Virus record (IMG/VR): IMGVR_UViG_3300036817_000217
Coordinates: 1 to 25,193 of that record
DNA length: 25,193 bases
Origin: a virus
Reading direction: 5' to 3' (one strand)
Shown here: positions 1 through 5,562 of the stretch, one piece after another
Numbering within the stretch: position 1 is the stretch's first letter
Layout of the letters: every line of letters begins with the position of its first letter
Notes under the pieces: model-generated
What the model saw: the letters and a program-made list of their open reading frames with translations, nothing else
What the model was told of the DNA's origin: nothing
The model's database searches: none
Program-made: the position numbers and the translations under genes

Positions 1-99
1 CCGCGGTGCGGCGCGACTACCTGCAGAGGTTGGTAAGTCCGAAATTGCTACAGGGGGGTACGGAGCGGGGATATGCGAGGAAGCTTCCGGGGCTACCGG

Positions 100-148
100 T
101 CATAACGGAATAAAAATACGAGACCTACGCAATTATTCGGCGTTATGA
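100..148. other. Long imperfect hairpin in the 5' noncoding region
   Basis: Bases 100-107 (TCATAACG) pair with 141-148 (CGTTATGA), and 108-113 (GAATAA) continue the helix with 133-138 (TTATTC), leaving a GG bulge at 139-140 and a 19-base loop. That is 14 base pairs by direct reading. No open reading frame with a plausible start crosses it. It could be part of a structured RNA on either strand or a protein-binding inverted repeat; the sequence does not decide between these. Confidence 0.5.
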
Positions 149-150
149 TC

Positions 151-179
151 CGTAAATCGTTGATAATCAACGACTTACG
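151..179. promoter_or_regulatory. 29-base near-perfect palindrome, operator-like
   Basis: Arms CGTAA-N-TCGTTGAT and ATCAACGA-N-TTACG flank a single central A at 165, with one mismatch (A156/C174). A one-base spacer suits a dimeric DNA-binding protein better than an RNA hairpin. It lies 15 bases upstream of the candidate promoter at 194-222, a plausible position for an activator or repressor site. No recognised family consensus is claimed. Confidence 0.5.
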
Positions 180-193
180 AAGGACGATTTCAT

Positions 194-222
194 TTGATTT
201 TGTGCTCAAATAGCTTTATTGT
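194..222 (+). promoter_or_regulatory. Candidate sigma70-like promoter for the first early transcript
   Basis: TTGATT at 194-199 and TATTGT at 217-222 are separated by exactly 17 bases. It sits just upstream of the GC-rich noncoding stretch, so transcription starting near 229 would produce a leader of about 540 bases before the first gene at 768. The -10 box is only fair, so this is a prediction. Confidence 0.4.
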
Positions 223-228
223 ATTGCG

Positions 229-655
229 TCGGAGGAGATCGGCGCATCGCACGCGACGCGCGGGCCGCCTCCGGCAGAGCGAGCCACACCTGCCGCGCGA
301 GCTACGCAGGGTGACCGCGAGAATAGTGCTGGGGCGGGTGGAGGTGAGTTGCGGGGGCTTGTACCCCCCGCGAGCGTGAGGCGCGAGGGCGTTCACCCCC
401 ATCAGCGGTGATAGCGATCATCCGGCGGATACCCACTTCGGGGGCGGTCAATGCCCTGCGGGTCCAATTCGAAGACCGGACGTTGCTAGTGGCCTAGTTG
501 CGAGGAGATGCGGGCGATTTATTCCCCGCTGATATTCCGTGCGCTCTACTCCGCCTAGCGGGCGGCACAGAGCTCCAAATCTCCAACCTAGAAGGCTGCG
601 ATGTTGGTAAAGTTGTTTTGTTGGTTCGCTGCTGATTCGCTCGCAAGGGCGGGTC
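229..655. ncRNA. GC-rich, strongly folded noncoding region; candidate structured RNA
   Basis: This stretch is visibly richer in G and C than the rest of the window and has no credible gene on either strand; frames that stay open have no ribosome site and arginine/proline-rich nonsense content. It is dense in helices: CGGAGG/CCTCCG nested with CGGC/GCCG (about 230-274), CGGCAG/CTGCCG (about 272-295), GCGGGGG/CCCCCGC (about 351-370), GGAGAT/ATCTCC (about 504-584) enclosing GCGGG/CCCGC and CCGCC/GGCGG, and an 11-pair helix at 632-642/647-657 closed by a GCAA tetraloop. A GNRA loop on a long helix points to RNA read on the + strand. I do not recognise the family: I see no tRNA, RNase P or tmRNA signature. 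Confidence 0.4.
612..631. repeat. Copy 1 of a 20-base element complementary to the early start regions
   Basis: The sequence matches 13695-13714 at 19 of 20 positions (consensus GTTGTTKTGTTGGTTCGCTG). Both copies lie in large noncoding regions and both run directly into a stable hairpin. Its reverse complement, AACCAACAMAACAAC, is essentially the A/C-rich start region of the early genes. In cis, 612-619 and 623-626 can pair with 760-767 and 756-759, the bases immediately before the ATG at 768. It could mask that start, or it could be a minus-strand copy of the leader itself. Confidence 0.55.
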
Positions 656-767
656 AGTAGCTTTGAGCCCTTCTACGCAAACTGATAGGAGAAGCATTAG
701 CCCCTCGGGGAGTGTGTCAGTGAAAGGCGAGGGCTCAAAGCTACTCAACCGTAGCAACCAAAACAAC
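656..767 (+). promoter_or_regulatory. Two-hairpin leader of the first early gene (leader 1 of 9)
   Basis: Hairpin A is a perfect 16-pair helix, AGTAGCTTTGAGCCCT (656-671) with its complement (730-745), enclosing an inner ACTGA/TCAGT helix with CCCC-TC-GGGG. Hairpin B is GCTAC (740-744)/GTAGC (751-755). The 3' arm of A and the 5' arm of B share bases 740-744, so the two cannot both form fully. The ATG follows twelve bases later, after AACCAAAACAAC, with no Shine-Dalgarno sequence. The other eight early leaders share this architecture with different sequences. Confidence 0.7.
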
Positions 768-974
768 ATGACAAGATTACATATCTATAAGGGTCAAGAG
801 ATTAAAACCTCCTGCAATTACAAGTTCTGGATTGCCTTTGTTAATGGTAATGACATCCTGATGAGGGAGCAGATTACCGAGACCATGGCATTAAATAGAG
901 CCAAAGCTTATATTGACAGTAAGTATACAGATAAGGAGTTGGAGGAGAGGGAAGCAGCGGAGGAGGATAGGTAA
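768..974 (+). CDS. Small early protein of unknown function, 68 aa
   Basis: I do not recognise this protein. The frame is open further upstream, but I chose the ATG at 768 because it directly follows the two-hairpin leader and the A/C-rich start region common to the early genes; the upstream codons fall inside hairpin A. The product begins MTRLHIYKGQE, has a strand-rich first half and a glutamate-rich end. Its pattern (tyrosine-lysine-glycine near the start, a short hairpin, then a helix with alanine and a YID segment) loosely resembles the products at 975, 2297 and 6738, suggesting a divergent family of small early proteins. The next gene begins on the base after its stop codon, so the two are probably translated together. 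Confidence 0.75.
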   Translation: MTRLHIYKGQEIKTSCNYKFWIAFVNGNDILMREQITETMALNRAKAYIDSKYTDKELEEREAAEEDR

Positions 975-1169
975 ATGACCTACGACTACAACGATCATAC
1001 GATAACGATAACCTCCTATGAGGAATATCTACACCCCGAGTATGAGGAGAAGTTTAACTTCTTCGCTATCAAGGTGGATGATGAGCAGTTAGTAGGGATG
1101 TACATAACGGAGGAGGAAGCAAAGAAGGCGGCAGAGGACTTCATAGATGAGGAACTCCAATACCTGTGA
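975..1169 (+). CDS. Small acidic early protein of unknown function, 64 aa
   Basis: The start immediately follows the stop of the gene at 768 and is preceded by a purine-rich GGAGGATAGG ribosome site, so the pair forms an operon. The protein is strongly acidic and ends with a helix rich in alanine and glutamate (residues about 43-60, including the segment FIDEEL). It is similar in layout to the product at 6738-6920, which also has a short strand-rich half followed by a helix ending in IDEE. Small acidic early phage proteins often bind host proteins or mimic DNA, but nothing here proves either role. Its stop overlaps the GTG of a tiny membrane peptide gene. Confidence 0.75.
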   Translation: MTYDYNDHTITITSYEEYLHPEYEEKFNFFAIKVDDEQLVGMYITEEEAKKAAEDFIDEELQYL

Positions 1170-1240
1170 TTATATTACTCCTTATGATATTGGGACCGAT
1201 TGTCGGACTATCGTTCGCAATGTGGTCATGGAAGAATTAA
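1166..1240 (+). CDS. Tiny single-pass membrane peptide, 24 aa
   Basis: A GTG start overlaps the TGA stop of the previous gene in the GTGA arrangement typical of translational coupling. The 24-residue product begins MIILLLMILGPIVGLSFAM and ends WSWKN: one hydrophobic stretch with tryptophans and a lysine at the C-terminal interface, as in a real transmembrane peptide. It fills almost the whole gap to the next leader. The function is unknown; small membrane peptides in early phage operons can act on host membrane enzymes or in superinfection exclusion. A comparable gene overlaps dpdA at 8649-8735. The very short length keeps confidence moderate. Confidence 0.45.
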   Translation: MIILLLMILGPIVGLSFAMWSWKN

Positions 1241-1242
1241 AA

Positions 1243-1332
1243 TGCTTAGGTGCCCTCCTAGATGGAGGGCACTCATAGCAATTTAATAATGGTTATTAAA
1301 TTGTGAAACCAACAACAGCAGAGATTACAACA
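1243..1332 (+). promoter_or_regulatory. Two-hairpin leader of the antirestriction gene (leader 2 of 9)
   Basis: Hairpin A has outer TGCT/AGCA (1243-1246/1277-1280) and inner GTGCCCTCC/GGAGGGCAC (1250-1258/1264-1272), with an asymmetric internal loop of TAG against TCAT. Hairpin B is the 11-pair CAATTTAATAA/TTATTAAATTG (1279-1289/1293-1303), whose 5' arm takes the last two bases (CA) of the A stem. A 29-base A/C-rich segment then leads to the ATG. Hairpin A is almost identical to that at 2216-2254. Confidence 0.7.
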
Positions 1333-2214
1333 ATGAATGATAAGAAGATGGATGTCTACGATATTGTGACCGAGCGTATTGTAAAGATACTGGAGTCGGG
1401 GGTAATACCCTGGAACAGTCCCTACGATCACAACACCTCTCTGGGGTATATGCCCCGCAACCTGGTGAACGATAAGGAGTATCGGGGAGTTAACCGATGG
1501 CTTCTTTACGGCAGGTTTGAGAATCCCTACTACGTCAGTGCCAATCAGTGCAGGGCATTGGGGGGAGTGGTTCGAAAGGAGGAGTGGTGGAAGAATTCCC
1601 TGGTAACCTGGTGGAAGACGGAGGAGCACATCGATGAGAGGACCCAGGAGGTCACCAAACGGTGGTACCTGAGATTCTATAAGGTGTGGAACGTTTTACA
1701 GTGTGACGGTATCAAACACAAGAGGTTGGACGTTAAACTTAACGATAACCCGGAGATGGTTAAACCCACTGCGGTGGTTAGGGGAATGCCTAACAAGCCT
1801 GCCATCAAGCAGGACAGCCCGAAGGTTGCTTATTACAACCCGAAGGCGGATGAGGTGCATATTGGTAAGGTGGGGAACTTCAAAACCTCCACCGCCTACT
1901 ATGCAACCCTCTTTCATGAGTTGGTGCATTCGACGGGTCACGAGTCACGATTGAATCGAGGATTGGAGGGTATCACCACCAATAAACTCGGTTATAGTCG
2001 GGAGGAGCTCGTGGCGGAGTTGGGTAGCGCATACCTTTGCGAGTTAAGTGGGATTGGCAAACCCACCCTGAAGAATGCTGCGGCCTACATACAGCATTGG
2101 GTAACCTTCATAACGGAGGATCCCAAGGCGATGGTGGGAGCGGCATTAAGGGCAGAGAAGGCCTGCGACTACATACTGAATCGCGAACACGAATCCTCCT
2201 CGGAGGAGGAGTGA
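1333..2214 (+). CDS. ardC: ArdC-like antirestriction protein with zincin metallopeptidase domain
   Basis: ArdC-type proteins bind single-stranded DNA and protect incoming DNA from host restriction. The N-terminal part (residues about 6-130) shows the usual opening YDIVTERIVKILESGVIPW and later aromatic motifs of the ArdC N-terminal domain. The C-terminal part carries the zincin signature HELVH at about 195-199 followed by STGHESRLNR and YSREELVAELGSAYLC, a set of motifs characteristic of the family; the downstream glutamate would be the third zinc ligand. At 293 residues it is a usual length. I chose the ATG; a GTG ten codons upstream is in frame but lies at the end of hairpin B and looks like leader. 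In this phage it would act together with the DNA modification cassette at 7766-10660. Confidence 0.92.
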   Translation: MNDKKMDVYDIVTERIVKILESGVIPWNSPYDHNTSLGYMPRNLVNDKEYRGVNRWLLYGRFENPYYVSANQCRALGGVVRKEEWWKNSLVTWWKTEEHIDERTQEVTKRWYLRFYKVWNVLQCDGIKHKRLDVKLNDNPEMVKPTAVVRGMPNKPAIKQDSPKVAYYNPKADEVHIGKVGNFKTSTAYYATLFHELVHSTGHESRLNRGLEGITTNKLGYSREELVAELGSAYLCELSGIGKPTLKNAAAYIQHWVTFITEDPKAMVGAALRAEKACDYILNREHESSSEEE

Positions 2215-2215
2215 G

Positions 2216-2296
2216 TTGCTTAGGTGCCCTCCTAGTGGAGGGTACTCATAGCAATTCGAAGGAATTGTGAAACAACAACAACTACTACAATACAAA
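2216..2296 (+). promoter_or_regulatory. Two-hairpin leader (3 of 9)
   Basis: Outer TTGCT/AGCAA (2216-2220/2250-2254), inner GTGCCCTCC/GGAGGGTAC (2224-2232/2237-2245). Hairpin B is CAATTC/GAATTG (2252-2257/2262-2267), sharing CAA with the outer stem. Hairpin A is a near copy of that at 1243-1280, but hairpin B has a completely different sequence that still pairs, which is evidence that the structure is what is conserved. An A/C-rich start region follows. Confidence 0.7.
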
Positions 2297-2500
2297 ATGA
2301 GCGAACAAAAGGTAATTAGATCCACCTACAAGGGAGTTAAGATAGAGGTATATCCCATAGAGACTGCCGAAGGACATTATGTCTATGACTTCATGGTCAA
2401 TGAGATATATTGGGGAACGGTATTTAAACTGGAGGAGGTTCAAAGGTACATGGACCTATTTAGAAACAAGGTAGATAGAGGGGAGAACTTACATGAATAA
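2297..2500 (+). CDS. Small early protein of unknown function, 67 aa
   Basis: I do not recognise this protein. It starts MSEQKVIRSTYKGVKIEVYP and has alternating charged and hydrophobic residues suggesting a small beta sheet followed by a helix (residues about 45-60). The pattern TYKGVKIEVYPIE resembles the KYKDYIIDVFPFT of the product at 6738, so the two may be divergent paralogues. I chose the ATG at 2297, after the A/C-rich leader, over an in-frame GTG at 2267 that lies at the end of hairpin B. Its last codons overlap the start of the next gene, so the genes at 2297, 2493 and 2709 form one operon. Confidence 0.75.
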   Translation: MSEQKVIRSTYKGVKIEVYPIETAEGHYVYDFMVNEIYWGTVFKLEEVQRYMDLFRNKVDRGENLHE

Positions 2501-2705
2501 CCCTCCTATGGAGTTTCAAGAGTATCTAGAGAAGATGCCTCCCGCAATGATCGGTAGTCTAATCATGGAGTATCTTCGGGAGAGCAATCATCAGGGGTGG
2601 GATGGATTTAGTCCCCGACATATGTCGGGTATTAGAGCATTATTTAGGGATATAATGCTGTATGGTAAACACCATAGTGTCTATGGGGAGAAAAAGGAGG
2701 AATAA
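2493..2705 (+). CDS. Small early protein of unknown function, 70 aa
   Basis: I do not recognise the family. The gene overlaps the preceding one by eight bases and has a purine-rich GGGGAGAA ribosome site, so translation is probably coupled. The product is mostly helical by composition, with a hydrophobic central stretch (residues about 14-27) and a basic, histidine-containing second half (SPRHMSGIRALFRDIMLYGK), and ends in a charged tail. No membrane segment or cysteine motif is visible. Confidence 0.7.
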   Translation: MNNPPMEFQEYLEKMPPAMIGSLIMEYLRESNHQGWDGFSPRHMSGIRALFRDIMLYGKHHSVYGEKKEE

Positions 2706-2708
2706 CAA

Positions 2709-2906
2709 ATGGAGAAGAAGCAAAGGGAGAAAATCTTCATCGAACATATGGGTAAAAGGTATCAGTTAGTGGGAGTTAAGGCAATGCTGAGACCAATAGG
2801 GGAAGATGAGAATATTAAGATGATATGGGCCGATGTTAAATTGGACACCCTTATATTGAAGGCCGCCTTGGATGTGCGGAAGCTAGAGAAGAAGAAACGC
2901 AAATAA
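2709..2906 (+). CDS. Small basic early protein of unknown function, 65 aa
   Basis: A strong Shine-Dalgarno sequence (AAAAAGGAGGAA) lies ten bases before the ATG, in contrast to the leader-borne genes of this block. The product begins MEKKQREKIFIEHMGKRY and ends in a lysine-rich tail, giving a net positive charge compatible with nucleic-acid binding, but no recognised fold is visible. It is the last gene of the operon opened by the leader at 2216; the next leader begins right after its stop. Confidence 0.7.
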   Translation: MEKKQREKIFIEHMGKRYQLVGVKAMLRPIGEDENIKMIWADVKLDTLILKAALDVRKLEKKKRK

Positions 2907-2907
2907 A

Positions 2908-2986
2908 TTGCTAGTCTGCCCTGACGAGTTCAGGGTAGCTATAGCAGTTTAATAATGGTTATTAAATTGTGAAACAACCAACATAT
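2908..2986 (+). promoter_or_regulatory. Two-hairpin leader (4 of 9)
   Basis: Outer TTGCTA/TAGCAG (2908-2913/2942-2947), inner TGCCCTGA/TCAGGGTA (2917-2924/2930-2937). Hairpin B is CAGTTTAATAA/TTATTAAATTG (2945-2955/2959-2969) and shares CAG with the outer stem. Here the inner helix differs in sequence from leaders 2 and 3, while hairpin B returns to the AATAA-TGG-TTATT form. The start region ACAACCAACATAT precedes the ATG. Confidence 0.7.
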
Positions 2987-3571
2987 ATGGCAAACAACAA
3001 AAAAGAAGAAGCAAAACCCTCCCTTTCACGGGAGGAGGAGGTCACACTTAAGAAGTGTGAGGAAATCATCGACGCGGGTCTAAAGACCCTCTTCGAGGTG
3101 GGTAAAGCTCTACAGACCATTCAATTGGGTAAACTGTATCGGTTAACCCATTCCACCTTTCAGTCCTATGTGCAGGAGAGATTCCAAATCTCCCTGCCCT
3201 GGGCCTATAAGTTAATGGAGGCCGCGAAGGTGGTGGGTGATTTCAAGGGAGAGAACCTAAACACCAATCAGGCTGCTGCTTTGGCTAAGGTGGATCCCAA
3301 TAAACGTAAGACAGTGCTTAACAAAGCCAAGGCAAGTGCCAAGGCTCGGGGTAAGAGGGTGACTGCGAGGGACATCCATAACGCCAATGGGAAGAAGACC
3401 ACGGGGGATAAGTATACCCTGGAGCAGTTCGCCAAGGAGTTGGGCGGATTGGTAAATAAGGCAAAGGCCGAGGGACTTCCTCTGGTGGTGATCACCGATA
3501 CCATCGGTGCAATTCATGGTAGTCTGGTTCGACTCTGCAAAGAGCAGTCAGATAAGAGGAAGGCAGCCTAA
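2987..3571 (+). CDS. ParB-like DNA-binding protein without nuclease domain
   Basis: The central region has the pattern seen in a group of phage and plasmid ParB/KorB-like proteins: a helix around residues 33-49 (VGKALQTIQLGKLYRLTHST), then FQSYVQERF...SLPWAYKLMEAAKVV, then TNQAAALAKVDPNKRKTVLNKA. In this group these segments form a helix-turn-helix for DNA binding. The rest is lysine/alanine-rich (about 105-130), probably a flexible basic linker, followed by a helical C-terminal part that could dimerise. The N-terminal nuclease or CTPase signature of true ParB proteins is not visible, so partitioning is not implied; a regulator or replication accessory is more likely. I chose the ATG after the A/C-rich leader rather than the in-frame GTG at 2969. 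At 194 residues it is the second largest early protein here. Confidence 0.6.
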   Translation: MANNKKEEAKPSLSREEEVTLKKCEEIIDAGLKTLFEVGKALQTIQLGKLYRLTHSTFQSYVQERFQISLPWAYKLMEAAKVVGDFKGENLNTNQAAALAKVDPNKRKTVLNKAKASAKARGKRVTARDIHNANGKKTTGDKYTLEQFAKELGGLVNKAKAEGLPLVVITDTIGAIHGSLVRLCKEQSDKRKAA

Positions 3572-3575
3572 CAAT

Positions 3576-3658
3576 TAGCCATCTGTCCCCCTCGAGGGAG
3601 GGGGATAGTGGCTAGTGGTTAATTAGAACCATTAGAACCAAAATAACAACAACACATA
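3576..3658 (+). promoter_or_regulatory. Two-hairpin leader (5 of 9)
   Basis: Outer TAGCCA/TGGCTA (3576-3581/3609-3614), inner TCCCCCTC/GAGGGGGA (3586-3593/3598-3605). Hairpin B is a nine-pair CTAGTGGTT/AACCATTAG (3612-3620/3627-3635) with one G-T pair, sharing CTA with the outer stem. An A/C-rich segment of 23 bases (AACCAAAATAACAACAACAC and so on) precedes the ATG. Confidence 0.7.
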
Positions 3659-4078
3659 ATGCAATACATAACTAAGTTAGTATTAAGCCAGGATGATTAC
3701 CATAATCTTCTGGAGGCCCTACAACTCTTCATTAAGTCACCCAAGGTGACGGAGGAGAACTTCGATGAACTACGAAACCTTTATGGTCACATAAAGCAAC
3801 AGTATGGTCGAAGGGAGAAGGCGACTAATCTAACCTCTGCTTCGGAGGTAATGGAGGAGGAGAAGACCTCTACTCCTACACCTGCACCTGTTAGTAAGAA
3901 GGTGGGGGTTAAGTCCTCCAAGGCGGTGGAAAAGACGGTGGAAGATAATGGTGTGGAGGCACACCCCTTCATCGCATCCAAGAAGCAGAGTTGGATTTGC
4001 ACCGAGTGTGGTAAGAGTCGTAATAGTTCCTACCATAAGAATGCGGAGGGTAAACTTTGGCTACCCAAGAAAGGCTAA
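3659..4078 (+). CDS. Early protein with C-terminal cysteine-pair motif, 139 aa
   Basis: The protein has three parts: a helical N-terminal domain (residues 1-52) starting MQYITKLVLSQDDYHNLLEA, a long low-complexity linker rich in Ser, Thr, Pro, Val and Lys (about 53-105), and a short C-terminal module with CTECGKSRNSSYH. Two cysteines plus a following histidine suggest zinc binding. The N-terminal domain matches that of the next gene (DDxYxxLxEALxxFI), so the two are paralogues joined to different zinc modules. Function unknown; the design of a domain, a linker and a zinc knuckle suggests a nucleic-acid or protein adaptor. The gene stands alone between two leaders. Confidence 0.75.
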   Translation: MQYITKLVLSQDDYHNLLEALQLFIKSPKVTEENFDELRNLYGHIKQQYGRREKATNLTSASEVMEEEKTSTPTPAPVSKKVGVKSSKAVEKTVEDNGVEAHPFIASKKQSWICTECGKSRNSSYHKNAEGKLWLPKKG

Positions 4079-4083
4079 ACGAT

Positions 4084-4151
4084 TAGTCAGCTGCCCCTCT
4101 TAGGAGGGGCGGTGACTAGTGGTTAACACCCATTAGAACCAACCAACATAT
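4084..4151 (+). promoter_or_regulatory. Two-hairpin leader (6 of 9)
   Basis: Outer TAGTCA/TGACTA (4084-4089/4113-4118), inner GCCCCTC/GAGGGGC (4093-4099/4104-4110). Hairpin B is CTAGTGG/CCATTAG (4116-4122/4130-4136) with one G-T pair and shares CTA with the outer stem. The start region AACCAACCAACATAT precedes the ATG. Confidence 0.7.
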
Positions 4152-4649
4152 ATGAAACAGATAGTATTACAATTGGATGACGAACGCTACCAGGTATTGG
4201 TGGAGGCATTAGATTGCTTCATTAGGAAACCTGAAAAAGGTGCTGCTTATATGCAGTATCCTGAGAAGGAAAGGGTAATGGCCGAACAGTTGAAGGGGTT
4301 AATAATAACCCAATGGACCGGTAGCAGATATACCTCGCAGGAAATGGAGGTTATCGAGGCAGTTAAGTCCAACGTCATGCCCGTGCATGAGTATGTGCAT
4401 GATGCAAAAGCGGGGGTATGTAGTAGATGTGGGCTATCAGAAAGGCATAACATACACCTTGATCCTGTTAGTCAGGAGTATGTTAGGATAGGTAAGGAGA
4501 AGATGCCTATTAGGGTGGGTAAGGAGAAACAGCCTGTGAACTATCATAGGTTTGAACCTTCAACCAAACTTGATGGTACTCCCGACTACAAGAGATGTGT
4601 GATATGTCATAAGGGTCAAAGGGCCCACGTTCATCGCCTGGATGATTAG
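4152..4649 (+). CDS. Early protein with two cysteine/histidine zinc-knuckle-like motifs, 165 aa
   Basis: The N-terminal domain (MKQIVLQLDDERYQVLVEAL, then FIRKP) is a paralogue of the product at 3659. Two metal-binding-like motifs follow: CSRCGLSERHNIH at about residues 90-102 and CVICHKGQRAHVH near the C-terminus (about 149-161). Both are a CxxC pair followed a few residues later by two histidines, as expected for small zinc knuckles. The C-terminal half is rich in histidine and lysine. Function unknown; a nucleic-acid-binding or host-takeover role is possible. Two repeats of the motif in one protein and one in its neighbour suggest duplication within the early region. Confidence 0.75.
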   Translation: MKQIVLQLDDERYQVLVEALDCFIRKPEKGAAYMQYPEKERVMAEQLKGLIITQWTGSRYTSQEMEVIEAVKSNVMPVHEYVHDAKAGVCSRCGLSERHNIHLDPVSQEYVRIGKEKMPIRVGKEKQPVNYHRFEPSTKLDGTPDYKRCVICHKGQRAHVHRLDD

Positions 4650-4658
4650 TTAAACGAT

Positions 4659-4719
4659 TAGTCAGCCACCTCACTTCGGTGGGGTGGTGACTAGTGGTTA
4701 AACACTAGAACAAAACAAC
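4659..4719 (+). promoter_or_regulatory. Two-hairpin leader (7 of 9)
   Basis: Hairpin A is almost continuous: TAGTCA/TGACTA (4659-4664/4688-4693) stacked on CCACCTCAC/GTGGGGTGG (4666-4674/4679-4687), closed by a TTCG tetraloop. Hairpin B is CTAGTG/CACTAG (4691-4696/4703-4708), sharing CTA. The start region AACAAAACAAC directly precedes the ATG. Confidence 0.72.
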
Positions 4720-5025
4720 ATGTATAAGAAATTAAAGGAAGAAGAATTAAGTGAGTTTAATAGGAGGATAACTGTTAGGCTCAATGGAACCAAGAAGAAC
4801 CCCTTTGCTATATGGGGTTTGAAGCAGAATCCCTTTCCTCAGATAGGAGAATACCGGTATGATCCCTTCGATCATATGGTTCATTCTCTGGGTGGAATAC
4901 CTCTAAAGGGACAGAAGGATATTAGGGATAGGTTAAGGGGATGTTCTGAGGAGTTCGTGGAACTATGTTGTATGAAGTTCAAAAAGGGGGAGATGGTGGA
5001 ATTCGAGGTTCATTGGAAGGATTAA
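4720..5025 (+). CDS. Early protein of unknown function, 101 aa
   Basis: I do not recognise this family. The product begins MYKKLKEEELSEFNRRITVR and contains two NPF segments (KKNPFAIWG and KQNPFPQIG) about ten residues apart, then a segment YDPFDHMVHSLGG and a charged C-terminal half with two adjacent cysteines (ELCCMKFKKGE). The final strand-like stretch ends VEFEVHWKD. No membrane segment is present. It is the first gene of a two-gene unit with the zinc-finger gene at 5027. Confidence 0.75.
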   Translation: MYKKLKEEELSEFNRRITVRLNGTKKNPFAIWGLKQNPFPQIGEYRYDPFDHMVHSLGGIPLKGQKDIRDRLRGCSEEFVELCCMKFKKGEMVEFEVHWKD

Positions 5026-5026
5026 T

Positions 5027-5248
5027 ATGGGTGGATATGTCTATGTAATGGGTAATTGCATTGCGTGTGGAAGGTTGTTTAGCTTTCACCCGCATCATGT
5101 ACCCTCCAGTAGTGCTGTAACCGGCAAACGGGAACCCGTTTGCAGGGGGTGCATGGAGAGGATTAATGGAAGGCGAAGGGAGATGGGATTGGAACCCTTT
5201 TCCATCTTACCCGATGCCTATGAGGCCTGCCCTGAGGAGGAATTTTAA
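5027..5248 (+). CDS. Small zinc-finger protein with two CxxC pairs, 73 aa
   Basis: The segment CIACGRLFSFHPHHVPS (residues about 11-27) followed by VCRGCMERIN (about 38-47) gives two CxxC pairs separated by 23 residues, a treble-clef-like zinc site. Very similar short proteins with the GRLFSFxPxxVPS pattern recur in tailed phages, where they are usually annotated only as zinc-finger or HNH-like proteins; no nuclease histidines are evident here. The start used has an AAGGA ribosome site. A second ATG at codon 8 would also keep the motif. It is the second gene of the unit opened by the leader at 4659. Confidence 0.75.
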   Translation: MGGYVYVMGNCIACGRLFSFHPHHVPSSSAVTGKREPVCRGCMERINGRRREMGLEPFSILPDAYEACPEEEF

Positions 5249-5252
5249 CTCA

Positions 5253-5322
5253 CAAGATACCCTCCCCCATCGAGGTGGGGGAGCAATCTTGTTAGGATAA
5301 GAACTAATAAGGAACCAACAAC
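5253..5322 (+). promoter_or_regulatory. Two-hairpin leader (8 of 9), divergent sequence
   Basis: Outer CAAGAT/ATCTTG (5253-5258/5286-5291), inner CTCCCCCAT/GTGGGGGAG (5262-5270/5275-5283) with loop CGAG. Hairpin B is CTTGTTAG/CTAATAAG (5288-5295/5304-5311), eight pairs including one G-T, sharing CTTG with the outer stem. The arm sequences differ from all the other leaders, yet the same overlapping geometry is kept, which argues for selection on structure. GAACCAACAAC precedes the ATG. Confidence 0.72.
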
Positions 5323-5562
5323 ATGATACAAACAATAGAGTTAGATTGTCCTCCCGGTGCTCTACGACCGGGAGATTTAATAGAGGGAGTAATCAAGGGT
5401 ACCGGGTTACCTCGGAGGAAAGACATTAGTCGATTCTTTGGTCAATGGACCTGGGATTACTCCGATATACCTGAGGATAAGTGGAAAGCTATACAGCCCA
5501 AACTGAAGGAACGTATAGAGGCATTATATCATAGGGGGGTAATTCGTTATGGCAGCTGGTGA
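5323..5562 (+). CDS. Small early protein of unknown function, 79 aa
   Basis: I do not recognise this protein. It begins MIQTIELDCPPGALRPGDLI, a strand-rich opening with a Pro-Gly turn, then KGTGLPRRKDISRFFGQWTWDYSD, and ends with an amphipathic helix (residues about 55-72). The opening resembles a short beta-barrel or SH3-like start, but that is only an impression. Its last 14 bases overlap the next gene, so the genes at 5323, 5549 and 5727 form a coupled operon behind the leader at 5253. Confidence 0.72.
   Translation: MIQTIELDCPPGALRPGDLIEGVIKGTGLPRRKDISRFFGQWTWDYSDIPEDKWKAIQPKLKERIEALYHRGVIRYGSW

Noticed and set aside
440-485. tRNA-like T arm around GGTCCAATTCGAAGACC
   Set aside because: The loop is nine bases and its TTCGA is out of register with a seven-base T loop; I could not build acceptor, D and anticodon arms around it.
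80-600. RNase P or tmRNA-like RNA, suggested by GAGGAAGCTTCCGGGG
   Set aside because: The match to the RNase P core is partial and the expected 3' conserved segment is missing; no tmRNA tag frame or tRNA-like end was found.
190-769. Open frames on both strands in the GC-rich region
   Set aside because: They lack ribosome sites, have low-complexity Arg/Pro/Ser content, and one crosses the 16-pair hairpin of leader 1.
1303-2986. GTG starts at 1303, 2267 and 2969 giving N-terminal extensions
   Set aside because: Each GTG is at the last base of hairpin B, has no ribosome site, and the coded extensions are only the A/C-rich start region. They are in frame in all three cases, so I keep a small doubt.
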